From Acidobacteriota bacterium (GTDB taxonomy: Bacteria > Acidobacteriota > Blastocatellia > UBA7656): a stretch of 64,000 nt of DNA. A model generated the notes under the pieces. The model was not told where the DNA came from and searched no databases. It worked only from the letters and a program-made list of their open reading frames with translations. This document shows, in pieces, positions 1 to 7,247 of the stretch. The stretch is taken from positions 104,214-168,213 of the forward strand of contig JBBPIG010000009.1 in NCBI GenBank assembly GCA_038040445.1, in the 5' to 3' direction. Position 1 is the stretch's first letter. Each line of letters begins with the position of its first letter. A program made the position numbers and the translations under genes.

Positions 1-213
1 GAGGATGGAAGATCGAGGATAGAAGATTGAGGATGGCTCGAGGATGGAAGATCGAGGATAGAAGATTGAGGATGGCTCGAGGATGGAAGATCGAAGATGG
101 AAGATCGGAAGGAAGATGCCTCGATCCTCGATCCTCGATCTTCGATCCTCGATCTTCGATCCTCGATCTTCGATCCTCGATCCTCGATCCTCGATCCTCG
201 ATCCTCGATCTTC
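1..213. repeat. Heptamer repeat block forming a long imperfect inverted repeat
   Basis: The left part is purine-rich and built from 7-base words of the type GAGGATG/GAAGATC. A 39-base unit (five heptamers plus GCTC) occurs at 1-39 and again at 40-78. The right part, 123-213, is 13 uninterrupted heptamers GATCCTC or GATCTTC. The right words are reverse complements of the left ones, so the two halves could fold on each other. An open frame crosses the block but its translation is only repeat-derived, so it is not called a gene. Confidence 0.85.
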
Positions 214-294
214 GGCTTCGCCCTTCGCTCTTCTCCGCCTCCGGTGTTAGCATAACTGCTCTCAATGATGAATCTCTTTCCTGGGTGAATCGAT

Positions 295-888
295 ATGGCT
301 GAACGAGAAGAAACTGGTTTCAAAGTTACCGACCGAAGAAAGTACAACACTGACGGGAGTCCGCGCGACTCGGCTGAACCAGAAGCGCCCGGCGTCGAGG
401 AAGCCGAAGCGCCAGCTCCATTGCCTGAGCAGCCGGCCAGCAATGTCGTTTCGTTTCCCGGTGACGGGGCGAAGGGGCAACCTCAGGCGGGCGCTTCGCC
501 TCAAGCCGCCGCCGCCGCGAGTGAAAGTAGCGCGACCAGCCCCGCTTCGACTAAGGCGCCGATTGCCGCGGGCCAGGCTGCCGCAGGCCAGGTAGAGCAG
601 GCTTACAACCAGGCTCGCGGGCCCCAGTCTTCGAGGTTGCCCGAACCTTCCTTTTTCAGCCTGGCGAACATGCTTGCAGTCGAAGCCGCAGTGCACCTCG
701 GTTTGATTCAGACCCCCGGCGAAGAAGCTCCCCCGCTGGATCTCGAGGCGGCGCGTCATCTGATCGATATGCTGGGCATGCTTGAAACCAAAACGCGCGG
801 CAACCTAACGGAAGAAGAAGCCAATTTGCTTGAAAACGTTCTGGCCGATCTTCGGATGCAGTTCGTGGCGCTTTCGAAAGAAAGGTGA
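295..888 (+). CDS. DUF1844 domain protein with low-complexity N-terminus
   Basis: This is a 197-residue protein of unknown function. The first 115 residues or so are low-complexity and rich in Ala, Pro, Glu and Gln. The C-terminal 75 residues, from FSLANMLAVEAAVHLGL onward, match the DUF1844 pattern as I recall it: a helical segment with conserved small residues followed by an acidic helix ending in a leucine-rich stretch. The ATG at 295 is the natural start and follows the repeat block. No signal peptide or membrane segment is visible. The next gene is convergent, so this gene stands alone at its 3' end. Confidence 0.75.
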   Translation: MAEREETGFKVTDRRKYNTDGSPRDSAEPEAPGVEEAEAPAPLPEQPASNVVSFPGDGAKGQPQAGASPQAAAAASESSATSPASTKAPIAAGQAAAGQVEQAYNQARGPQSSRLPEPSFFSLANMLAVEAAVHLGLIQTPGEEAPPLDLEAARHLIDMLGMLETKTRGNLTEEEANLLENVLADLRMQFVALSKER

Positions 889-902
889 ACGTCACCGTTT
901 TT
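884..902 (+). terminator. Possible weak intrinsic terminator
   Basis: GGTGA-ACG-TCACC forms a 5-bp stem followed by G and five T residues. The TGA stop codon of the DUF1844 gene lies inside the left arm. The next gene ends at 914 on the other strand, so a terminator is expected here. The stem is short, so the call is tentative. Confidence 0.4.
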
Positions 903-913
903 CGGCAGTGGCG

Positions 914-3025
914 CTATGTCAGCCCGACCCCCGAACAACGCTGCTCGAACATCCGATTCACCAATCGCGCGATCTCGTTTGCTGCTGCGTCAGGACGCTT
1001 CGCTTTACGATGAATACCACACACTGCGTTAGTCCACGAGTGGTCAACATCAGACCCCCATCTTGATTGGCCGGCCTTGTCCCGGCCGTAGGTCAAGTAT
1101 GCCGACATCGTGTCGATCCCGGTGCCCGGCCGCTCACCGATGAAGTGAATGACCACCTCGATGTCGAGTAACAGTCCGACATGATAGCCTGCCCGCACGC
1201 GGCCGTTTTGGATGACAATGTCGATGTCGCCGACGCGATGTCCCGCTTGCACAAGGTGCCGGCGCACGACGGGAAGCACCAGGGGCAGGTTTTCATTGAG
1301 TGCGTTCGGATTGAGTCCGTCTGAGATCACCACCTGCACACGCGGGCGGCTTGATAGATAGAGCGCCCTGACGTGCGCGGCGTCCTCGTCGCGAATCGCC
1401 TCGCCGCAAGGCGGATGTGCGAGGTACTCGTCGCGGCCGGAAGCCTTGGTGCGAACGCGAAGAAAGTGCGGGCAGACTGCTCCGATGACGACGTCATCCA
1501 GCGTTGCGTACAGCGCTCGCCGGGCGTGTGAGTAGATCGCGTCGATTCGGGCGTTGACTTCAACCGGAGCCGTGAAATCCGCATTGCAGCCGTAACCGAG
1601 ATCAAATCCGCGTTCGGCAAGAACAGCGATCCTCTTTGTTGCTTCCTCGCTCAACGTTGCAACCGCGCGAGTGTCGCCGCCAGCCTTCTGATAAGCCGCA
1701 TAGAGCGACTGGGCGCCGTGTCCTGCGGCCTCGCCCGACTCCTTCATCACCCCGAGCGCAAGCAAGCGGCCCTTCATCGCAGAAGAAATCTGCTTGCTGC
1801 TTCGGTGGCGAATTGCAGGATGTTCCCTGAACGAAGTCGTGAGGTAGCCGAGCATCGGATCGGCATTCCCGGCTACCGCCATCAGGTAAGCTGGGGCCGC
1901 GCGTTCGACGATCGACTCGGCGAGCAGCCGAAGCTCGCGCGGTTCTATTCCCATATGAAACGTTGCACACACGTCGAGCCCCATCGTGATCCCGTGGAGC
2001 TTGGCCATCATCGTGTCCTCGAGACACGCGCGAAGAAGTTGATCGCCGGTGCGAAAAACTTCAGGCCCGATGAATCCGGCGACGTCGTTTACAATCATCC
2101 ATGCGCCGGTGCGCTGCCGAAGATATCGAGCGACGCCGTATGCGCGAGCTTCGAGCGTGACCATGTCCACGCCTTCCGCTGCTTGATTGGTGACGGCCGA
2201 GCCCTGGCCTGTTTCGAAATAGAGGCCGTTGAATCCGCCCGCCAGATCGAGCAGCCCGTCCACGTCGAGCCCAACCATCCCCCTGATCGCTTTCGAGGTT
2301 CCAGCCAGGCTTTGAAAGCCTGCGTCGACACGAGTTCGCGCGCGTGCGCTGGTCTGTTTCACTATGTCTGACAGCACTGCGTAACGGGTGGGCAGTTCCA
2401 GACGCTCGACGACGCTGCAGAGTAGCTGCTCGAGACGGACGATTGTGTCAACGTCGTCGCTTGCGGGATTGAGACCGATGATCACGTCGCCGCAGCCGTA
2501 GGTCAGCCCTTCGAGAATCGAGAAGAGGATTTCCTCTTCGTTATCTCCCGGGCTGTTGGGCTGAATGCGAGAACCGAAATGCTGCTGTGAGCCAATCGCG
2601 ATGCCGTCGCCAGGCAGCGGATTGAAAAGCGAACGCGACACCGATCCAAGCTCGTCGTTGGTCATCAGCTTCGCTGTGGCCGCAATCGCTTCGCTTGTGA
2701 GACCGTCGCGATATCGCCGCGCCCAGGATGCTGCATCAGCCGCGAGCAGGATTTGCTTCAGCTCACCGACCGTCAAGCGAGACAATTCGTTTGAACGTTG
2801 GGTGTCGATGGCCCGGCCGAGCGCCTCTGTGACTTGATCTTCAACCAGTGCCGTTTTGGCGATCTCGCCGAGGCGAATTGAAGCGAGCGCTTCGCGGGCT
2901 TCTTTGCGTACTTGCTCGTCGCGCGTCCCGCCGACCAGCAGATCGCCTTCTTTGAACTCGTTGGCGAGGGCGAATGTTTGCGTCAGCTCGTTGAGGTTCA
3001 AGTTGTTGCCTCGACTGAAGATCAC
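914..3025 (-). CDS. eutBC: Ethanolamine ammonia-lyase, EutB-EutC fusion
   Basis: Ethanolamine ammonia-lyase uses adenosylcobalamin to turn ethanolamine into acetaldehyde and ammonia. About the first 440 residues carry EutB blocks (LTYGCGDVIIGLNP, MIVNDVAGFIGPEVF, MGLDVCATFHMG). The last 200 or so carry EutC blocks (VVISDGLNPNALNENL, FIGERPGTG, a C-terminal EQRCSGVG). The usual separate subunits are thus one chain of about 703 residues, and the N-terminal part of EutC looks shortened. I place the start at the GTG at 3025. The frame is open up to 3070, but those extra residues are translated repeat DNA. The amine/amino-acid permease directly upstream likely forms an operon with it. No eut microcompartment gene is seen in the window. 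Confidence 0.88.
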   Translation of the reverse strand: MIFSRGNNLNLNELTQTFALANEFKEGDLLVGGTRDEQVRKEAREALASIRLGEIAKTALVEDQVTEALGRAIDTQRSNELSRLTVGELKQILLAADAASWARRYRDGLTSEAIAATAKLMTNDELGSVSRSLFNPLPGDGIAIGSQQHFGSRIQPNSPGDNEEEILFSILEGLTYGCGDVIIGLNPASDDVDTIVRLEQLLCSVVERLELPTRYAVLSDIVKQTSARARTRVDAGFQSLAGTSKAIRGMVGLDVDGLLDLAGGFNGLYFETGQGSAVTNQAAEGVDMVTLEARAYGVARYLRQRTGAWMIVNDVAGFIGPEVFRTGDQLLRACLEDTMMAKLHGITMGLDVCATFHMGIEPRELRLLAESIVERAAPAYLMAVAGNADPMLGYLTTSFREHPAIRHRSSKQISSAMKGRLLALGVMKESGEAAGHGAQSLYAAYQKAGGDTRAVATLSEEATKRIAVLAERGFDLGYGCNADFTAPVEVNARIDAIYSHARRALYATLDDVVIGAVCPHFLRVRTKASGRDEYLAHPPCGEAIRDEDAAHVRALYLSSRPRVQVVISDGLNPNALNENLPLVLPVVRRHLVQAGHRVGDIDIVIQNGRVRAGYHVGLLLDIEVVIHFIGERPGTGIDTMSAYLTYGRDKAGQSRWGSDVDHSWTNAVCGIHRKAKRPDAAANEIARLVNRMFEQRCSGVGLT

Positions 3026-3111
3026 CGCCGAGGCGCGAAGAACGCAGAGATCACGCAGAGAAGATGGCAAGTCTCTGCGTCATCTCTGCGGACCCTGCGC
3101 CTCTGCGGTGA
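3022..3111. repeat. CTCTGCG-type palindromic intergenic repeat
   Basis: Two 39-base arms (3022-3060 and 3073-3111) match as reverse complements at 32 of 39 positions around a 12-base loop. The core word is CGCAGAG. The element fills the gap between permease and eutBC and enters both: the permease TGA stop (3080-3082) lies in one arm and the chosen eutBC GTG lies in the other. Confidence 0.8.
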
Positions 3112-4579
3112 GAGATGTTGCTGACCAGGCTGGTCCGGTGAACGTCCGTCGCGCTCTCACCACGTACCAAAACACGAGCAAGACCGTGACCGCCGCGATT
3201 GTCTTTCCAGCGCGACCGTTGTCGGGAACACTCAGAATCACACAGATGAATGCAACCCAGATGATCGCAACTACGTTGATCGCCGAGCTGTACCGTCCGA
3301 GATGCCACGGTCCTCGCTGCGCGTATTCGGCGCCGGCGTTCGATCGCCTGGCTCGCAAAGCTAGGAAGACCGGGATCGTATACGAGAAGTAGAGTCCGAT
3401 CACGCTGATCGAGGTCACCACCGAATAGGCCCCGCCATAAACCGCCGCCGCGAATGCAACCGCGACGCACAGCCAGATTGCCGGCGCGGGGGTGAGGTGC
3501 TTTTTGCTTACCTGTTTCCAAAGCTTCGATGCCGGCATACCGTTGTCACGCGAGAAGGCGTAGATGACTCGTGAGCACCACGTCACCGCCGACAGTCCGC
3601 AAAACCACATCGCCATCGCCACCAACGCTGAGAACAGCGCGCCGGCTCTAGCACCGAGCGCACCGTCGAGAATCGTAATCACCGCGGGAACATCATTGCC
3701 ACTCGCGTCCTTGGCGCTCAGCACCGCGGGAATGTCTTTGATAGCCAGGGTCAGTGCAATCAGCAAGAGGTATCCGACGAGGCTCGATACAACGACTGCC
3801 ATTACCATTCCCCACGGCACCCTTCGGCGCGGATCGACGGTTTCTTCGGACACGCTCGCGGACGCGTCGTAGCCAGTGAACGTCCACTGCGCTTGCAGCA
3901 GCCCGACGATAAACGCCCACCAGTATGGCGAGCCTTGAGGGTTGTTAGTGACTGCGCTGAAGAAAAAACTCGCGGGCTGCTTAGGCGCGAAGATGAACAA
4001 CGCGGCTACTATCGCGAACACGCCGATGATGTGAACGGTCACGCTAAAGTCGTTGAGCAACGCAACCAGTCGAATGCCGTAGTGGTTGATAAACGCGTGC
4101 GAAGTCAGGATTGCCGCATACACAAGCAACAGGTTCGTCGTCGTCGCGTTCAGGCCTAGAAGCGGCGTAAGAAACTGGGCGCAGCCGTAGTCGATCCCTG
4201 CGAGCACGGTTATGTTGCCGACGATGTTGAACCAGGCCGTGAACCAGCCCCATCCCTTGCCGCCAAGCTTCGAGGACCAGTGATACATCGCGCCGGCGGT
4301 CGGCAGCGCAGAAGCAAGTTCGGCCATGCTCATAGCGACCGTCAGCGTGAACAGCGTCACCAGCGGCCATCCGAAAGCCATCTCAGCCGGACCGCCCATG
4401 GTCAATCCGTGCCCGTACAACGTGACCGCCCCGGTGAGGATCGAGATGATCGAAAACGAAATAGCAAAGTTCGAGAAGCCGCCCATCGTGCGGAAGAGCT
4501 CCTGTGCGTAGCCGAGCTTTCCGAGTTCGTGTGCGTCTTGAACGGCGCTGTCAGTGTTGCGATCAGGGTGTTTGGTCAT
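3080..4579 (-). CDS. APC-superfamily amino acid/amine permease
   Basis: This 499-residue membrane protein has about 12 hydrophobic segments and the APC hallmark near the first one (a GGFSNFAISFSIISI stretch). It resembles the amino acid/choline transporter branch. Because it lies 54 bases upstream of the ethanolamine ammonia-lyase and reads the same way, ethanolamine or a related amine is a plausible substrate; this is inference. A GTG at 4609 would add 10 residues, but the ATG at 4579 starts a more usual hydrophilic N-terminus. The last residues (TAEAQGPQR) are encoded by the palindromic repeat, so the repeat supplies the C-terminus and stop. Confidence 0.8.
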   Translation of the reverse strand: MTKHPDRNTDSAVQDAHELGKLGYAQELFRTMGGFSNFAISFSIISILTGAVTLYGHGLTMGGPAEMAFGWPLVTLFTLTVAMSMAELASALPTAGAMYHWSSKLGGKGWGWFTAWFNIVGNITVLAGIDYGCAQFLTPLLGLNATTTNLLLVYAAILTSHAFINHYGIRLVALLNDFSVTVHIIGVFAIVAALFIFAPKQPASFFFSAVTNNPQGSPYWWAFIVGLLQAQWTFTGYDASASVSEETVDPRRRVPWGMVMAVVVSSLVGYLLLIALTLAIKDIPAVLSAKDASGNDVPAVITILDGALGARAGALFSALVAMAMWFCGLSAVTWCSRVIYAFSRDNGMPASKLWKQVSKKHLTPAPAIWLCVAVAFAAAVYGGAYSVVTSISVIGLYFSYTIPVFLALRARRSNAGAEYAQRGPWHLGRYSSAINVVAIIWVAFICVILSVPDNGRAGKTIAAVTVLLVFWYVVRARRTFTGPAWSATSLTAEAQGPQR

Positions 4580-4762
4580 GCCGGATTTCGAGCGCCGGTA
4601 TTCTACCACTCACTGCGCGATCGAAAAGGGCCGTCCAGCTTGTGGCCCAATGCTCTGTGTCGTTTCACTCGCTGTGAATAGTCCATCGCACAACCATTGT
4701 GGTATTATTTTGGCGCCGATGCGCTTTCGCAATCGGTCAAACAACACACAGCCTGGGTGATT

Positions 4763-5323
4763 ATGTCGGTTCAATTTCAAAAGCACTACTTCACCGTTGA
4801 TGAATACTATCGGATGGCGAAGGGTGGCGTCTTTTCCGAGGACGATCGGGTTGAGCTGATTGAAGGCGAGGTCGTAGAGATGAGCCCAATTGGCAGCACC
4901 CACCAGGGATGTGTAGACGCGTTGAGCACGATTCTAACCCGTAGGCTAGGGCGGGCGGCGATTGTGAGAGTTCAAGGACCGATTGGCATCGATGAGTACT
5001 CAGAGCCCCAACCAGATATCTGCCTGCTGAAGCCGCGCAGCGATTTCTATCGCCGTTCACACCCGGTGCCCGCCGATGTGTTGCTGGTCATCGAAGTGGC
5101 CGACACTTCGATACAGTTTGATCGCAACGTGAAACTGCCGTTGTACGCGCGAGTGGGCATTCCGGAGGCCTGGTTGATTGTATTGATGAAAGACTTCATC
5201 GAGGTTCACAGCGAACCCACGAACGGGAAATACCAAAAAGTCCAACGACTCAAGCGCGGCAAGAAGCTTATATCACCAACGATACCAAGCCTAACTCTCA
5301 ACGTTGATAGCATCCTTGGCTAG
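4763..5323 (+). CDS. Uma2 family (DUF820) putative endonuclease
   Basis: This is a 186-residue protein of the Uma2/DUF820 family, which has a PD-(D/E)xK nuclease-like fold and mostly unknown biological roles. The core residues are visible: Asp in EPQPDICLL, Glu in VLLVIEVAD and Lys in KLPLYARVGIPEAWLI. The N-terminus (FTVDEYYRMAKGGVF) and ELIEGEVVEMSPIG are typical of the family. The ATG at 4763 is chosen because the family motif begins there; a TTG at 4697 would add 22 residues of no family likeness. No clear ribosome-binding site is seen. It is one of four Uma2 genes in the window. Confidence 0.85.
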   Translation: MSVQFQKHYFTVDEYYRMAKGGVFSEDDRVELIEGEVVEMSPIGSTHQGCVDALSTILTRRLGRAAIVRVQGPIGIDEYSEPQPDICLLKPRSDFYRRSHPVPADVLLVIEVADTSIQFDRNVKLPLYARVGIPEAWLIVLMKDFIEVHSEPTNGKYQKVQRLKRGKKLISPTIPSLTLNVDSILG

Positions 5324-5419
5324 GCGTTCGTCTCGCGTGTTCTCAGCAACCTAACCCCTCTCAGTTCTCCTACCCTCGAGAAATCGGAAACCGATCTCGG
5401 CCATCTAAAGCAGCTCGCC

Positions 5420-5449
5420 TTGACTGAGAGCCTTTCAGACTTCTATCAT
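5420..5449 (+). promoter_or_regulatory. Sigma-70-type promoter of the TetR gene
   Basis: A TTGACT box at 5420-5425 and TATCAT at 5444-5449 are separated by 18 bases. Both differ from consensus by one base. Transcription would start near 5456, inside the palindrome that follows, about 33 bases before the TetR start codon. Confidence 0.65.
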
Positions 5450-5464
5450 CGAACACTTGTTCGA
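5449..5464. promoter_or_regulatory. Probable TetR operator (palindrome)
   Basis: TCGAACA-CT-TGTTCGA is a perfect palindrome with 7-base arms and a 2-base centre. It overlaps the last base of the -10 box and the expected transcription start of the TetR gene. A TetR dimer bound here would block its own promoter, the usual autoregulation in this family. Confidence 0.55.
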
Positions 5465-5488
5465 GGCGTCATATTCGAGTCTTACACT

Positions 5489-6157
5489 ATGCCCTCTGAC
5501 CTGCAGTCAAAATACGACCAGAAACTAGTGCACGTGCTCAAGACCTCGGCGGCGGTGTTCGCGGACAAGGGCTACCACTCAACCAGCATGCGTGACATAT
5601 CGCGTGCTACAAAGATGAGCCTGTCGGGGCTATACTACTACTTCAAAAGCAAAGAAGAACTGCTCTTTCTCATACAGGATTACTGCTTCAGCACGGTGAT
5701 CGGCGATTGCCGAAGACTGCTCGAGGGCGTCGATGATCCAGTTCGGCGTTTGAAACTGCTCATCGAGAACCACCTGAATTACTTCGTTCAAAACATGAAC
5801 GAAATGAAAGTACTCTCGCACGAAGCAGATTCGATCAGCGGTGACTTGTTCAAGAAGGTCAACGCGAAGAAGCGCCAGTATGTGAACCTTGTTATGAACT
5901 TGCTTGATGAGATAGCTCGTGAGAACCGGGTTGAAGGACTCGATGCAAGAGTCGCGACGTTCTCGCTATTCGGCATGATGAACTGGACTTATAACTGGTA
6001 TAACGCGCGGAAGGACGTGGACGTGGCGGGGTTATCGAACAACATCACCCGGCTGTTTCTGAGCGGGTTCCTCGGAGACAAGGCGCTTGAAGCCGAGAGG
6101 CTAGAGACCGGGCGTGAGGCGCACCTGGCACGTTCGGTTTCAATTTGGCAGAAATGA
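5489..6157 (+). CDS. TetR/AcrR family transcriptional regulator
   Basis: A 222-residue repressor-type protein. Residues about 10-65 hold the TetR helix-turn-helix (AAVFADKGYHSTSMRDIS, then MSLSGLYYYFKSKEELL). The rest is an all-helical ligand-binding domain. The arrangement recalls TetR regulators of fatty-acid or steroid-CoA catabolism, and the genes downstream encode crotonases and aldehyde dehydrogenases, so an acyl-CoA ligand is plausible but inferred. The ATG at 5489 is chosen; an upstream in-frame codon at 5420 lies inside the promoter. A 16-bp palindrome over the promoter suggests autorepression. Confidence 0.85.
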   Translation: MPSDLQSKYDQKLVHVLKTSAAVFADKGYHSTSMRDISRATKMSLSGLYYYFKSKEELLFLIQDYCFSTVIGDCRRLLEGVDDPVRRLKLLIENHLNYFVQNMNEMKVLSHEADSISGDLFKKVNAKKRQYVNLVMNLLDEIARENRVEGLDARVATFSLFGMMNWTYNWYNARKDVDVAGLSNNITRLFLSGFLGDKALEAERLETGREAHLARSVSIWQK

Positions 6158-6190
6158 ATGCGGGACTAGCCACGAAGGCACAGGCGGGAC

Positions 6191-6298
6191 TAACCACAAA
6201 AGCACAAAGACACAAAGGAAATGCTCTATATTGAGAACGAATTTAGCGAAACCTTTCTCGTTCCTGTCCGGCTTAGTGTCTTTGTGCCTTTGTGGTTA
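6191..6298. repeat. CACAAAG-type palindromic intergenic repeat
   Basis: The left arm (6191-6218) contains TAACCACAAAAGCACAAAG. The right arm (about 6272-6298) is nearly its reverse complement. The loop is about 50 bases. The element fills the gap between the TetR gene and the crotonase gene. The same words return at 43616-43687. Confidence 0.75.
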
Positions 6299-6333
6299 AT
6301 TCTGTGTCGTGGTTAAGTTGATGGAGAGAATTC

Positions 6334-7137
6334 ATGACTAGAGAAGCGATGGAAAACAAGCTGGTCAACTACAGCATTCAGAACGGCGTTGCGATCATCG
6401 AACTGCACGACCCGCCCGCGAACACCTATACCTACGAGATGATGCGCGATCTGGACGACGCGATCCTCGAAGCCAGGCTCGACGAGGACGTGCATGTGGT
6501 TGTGATTCGGGGGGCGGGTGACAAGTTTTTCTGCGCGGGCGCGAACATCAAGATGCTGTTGTCGGCAACGGCACAGTTCCGTTACTTCTTCAGCTTGCAC
6601 GGCAACGAAACCCTGATGCGAATGGAGAACACCGCGAAGCTGATCATCGCCGCGATCAACGGCCATGCGGTCGGCGGCGGGCTCGAGATCGCGCTGGCTT
6701 GCGACGTGCGCATCGCGAAGAAGGGGCCGGGGATGCTCGGGTTGCCTGAGATTAATCTCGGTTTGTTGCCGGGAATGGGCGGGACGCAGAGGCTGCCGAG
6801 AATCATCGGAAAGGCGAAAGGCCTGGAGCTTCTTGCGACGGGACGCACGATCTCAGTCGAAGAAGCTCACGAGATTGGGCTGGTGAACCACGTGTTCGAA
6901 GAGGAAAACTTTTTTGAGAAGGTCCTCGAATACGCGCGGCAGTTTGTAGCACCGGCAAAGGCCAGCAAGGCTGTCGGACTGATCAAGCGCTCAGTCCAAA
7001 CAGGGTTTGAGGTGCCGCAGGCTGAAGCGTTGGCGCTCGAACGCGAGCTGTTGCAACAACTGTTTGAGAGTGAGGATGCCCAGGAAGGGCTAGACGCCTA
7101 CGCGAAGAAGCGGCAGGCGCAGTTTAAGGGGAAATAG
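6334..7137 (+). CDS. Enoyl-CoA hydratase/isomerase (crotonase) family
   Basis: This 267-residue crotonase most likely hydrates trans-2-enoyl-CoA. Both glutamates that activate water in the classic enzyme are in place: Glu118 in VGGGLEIALACD and Glu139 in GLPEINLGLLPG. The oxyanion-hole segment CAGANIKML is also present. The start is supported by GGAGAG six bases upstream of the ATG. It is the first enzyme gene after the TetR regulator and is followed by an aldehyde dehydrogenase. The exact substrate cannot be read from the sequence. Confidence 0.88.
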   Translation: MTREAMENKLVNYSIQNGVAIIELHDPPANTYTYEMMRDLDDAILEARLDEDVHVVVIRGAGDKFFCAGANIKMLLSATAQFRYFFSLHGNETLMRMENTAKLIIAAINGHAVGGGLEIALACDVRIAKKGPGMLGLPEINLGLLPGMGGTQRLPRIIGKAKGLELLATGRTISVEEAHEIGLVNHVFEEENFFEKVLEYARQFVAPAKASKAVGLIKRSVQTGFEVPQAEALALERELLQQLFESEDAQEGLDAYAKKRQAQFKGK

Positions 7138-7143
7138 TTATTA

Positions 7144-7227
7144 GTCCGAGTTCAGAGTTCAAGCTTTAGCTTGCGTTCCTTCAAAGGATCAGAACCGCAA
7201 GCTAAAGCTTGAACTCTGAACTCGGAC
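7144..7227. repeat. Perfect 32-bp inverted repeat
   Basis: Arm 7144-7175 and arm 7196-7227 are exact reverse complements over 32 bases, with a 20-base loop. The arms contain TTCAGAGTTCAAGCTTTAGC. The element ends about 20 bases before the start of the aldehyde dehydrogenase gene and just before its ribosome-binding site. A related element lies at 38070-38133. Confidence 0.9.
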
Positions 7228-7247
7228 CAAATCGGGAGGAATAATAG

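Noticed and set aside
123-213. CRISPR-like array
   Set aside because: Units are 7 bases without spacers; no cas genes are seen.
27-302. Open frame of 91 codons through the heptamer block
   Set aside because: Its translation is only the repeat (DPRSSIL-like units), has no ribosome-binding site and continues in any frame of the array.
262-759. Minus-strand frame opposite the DUF1844 gene
   Set aside because: It mirrors a low-complexity coding region and has no family likeness.
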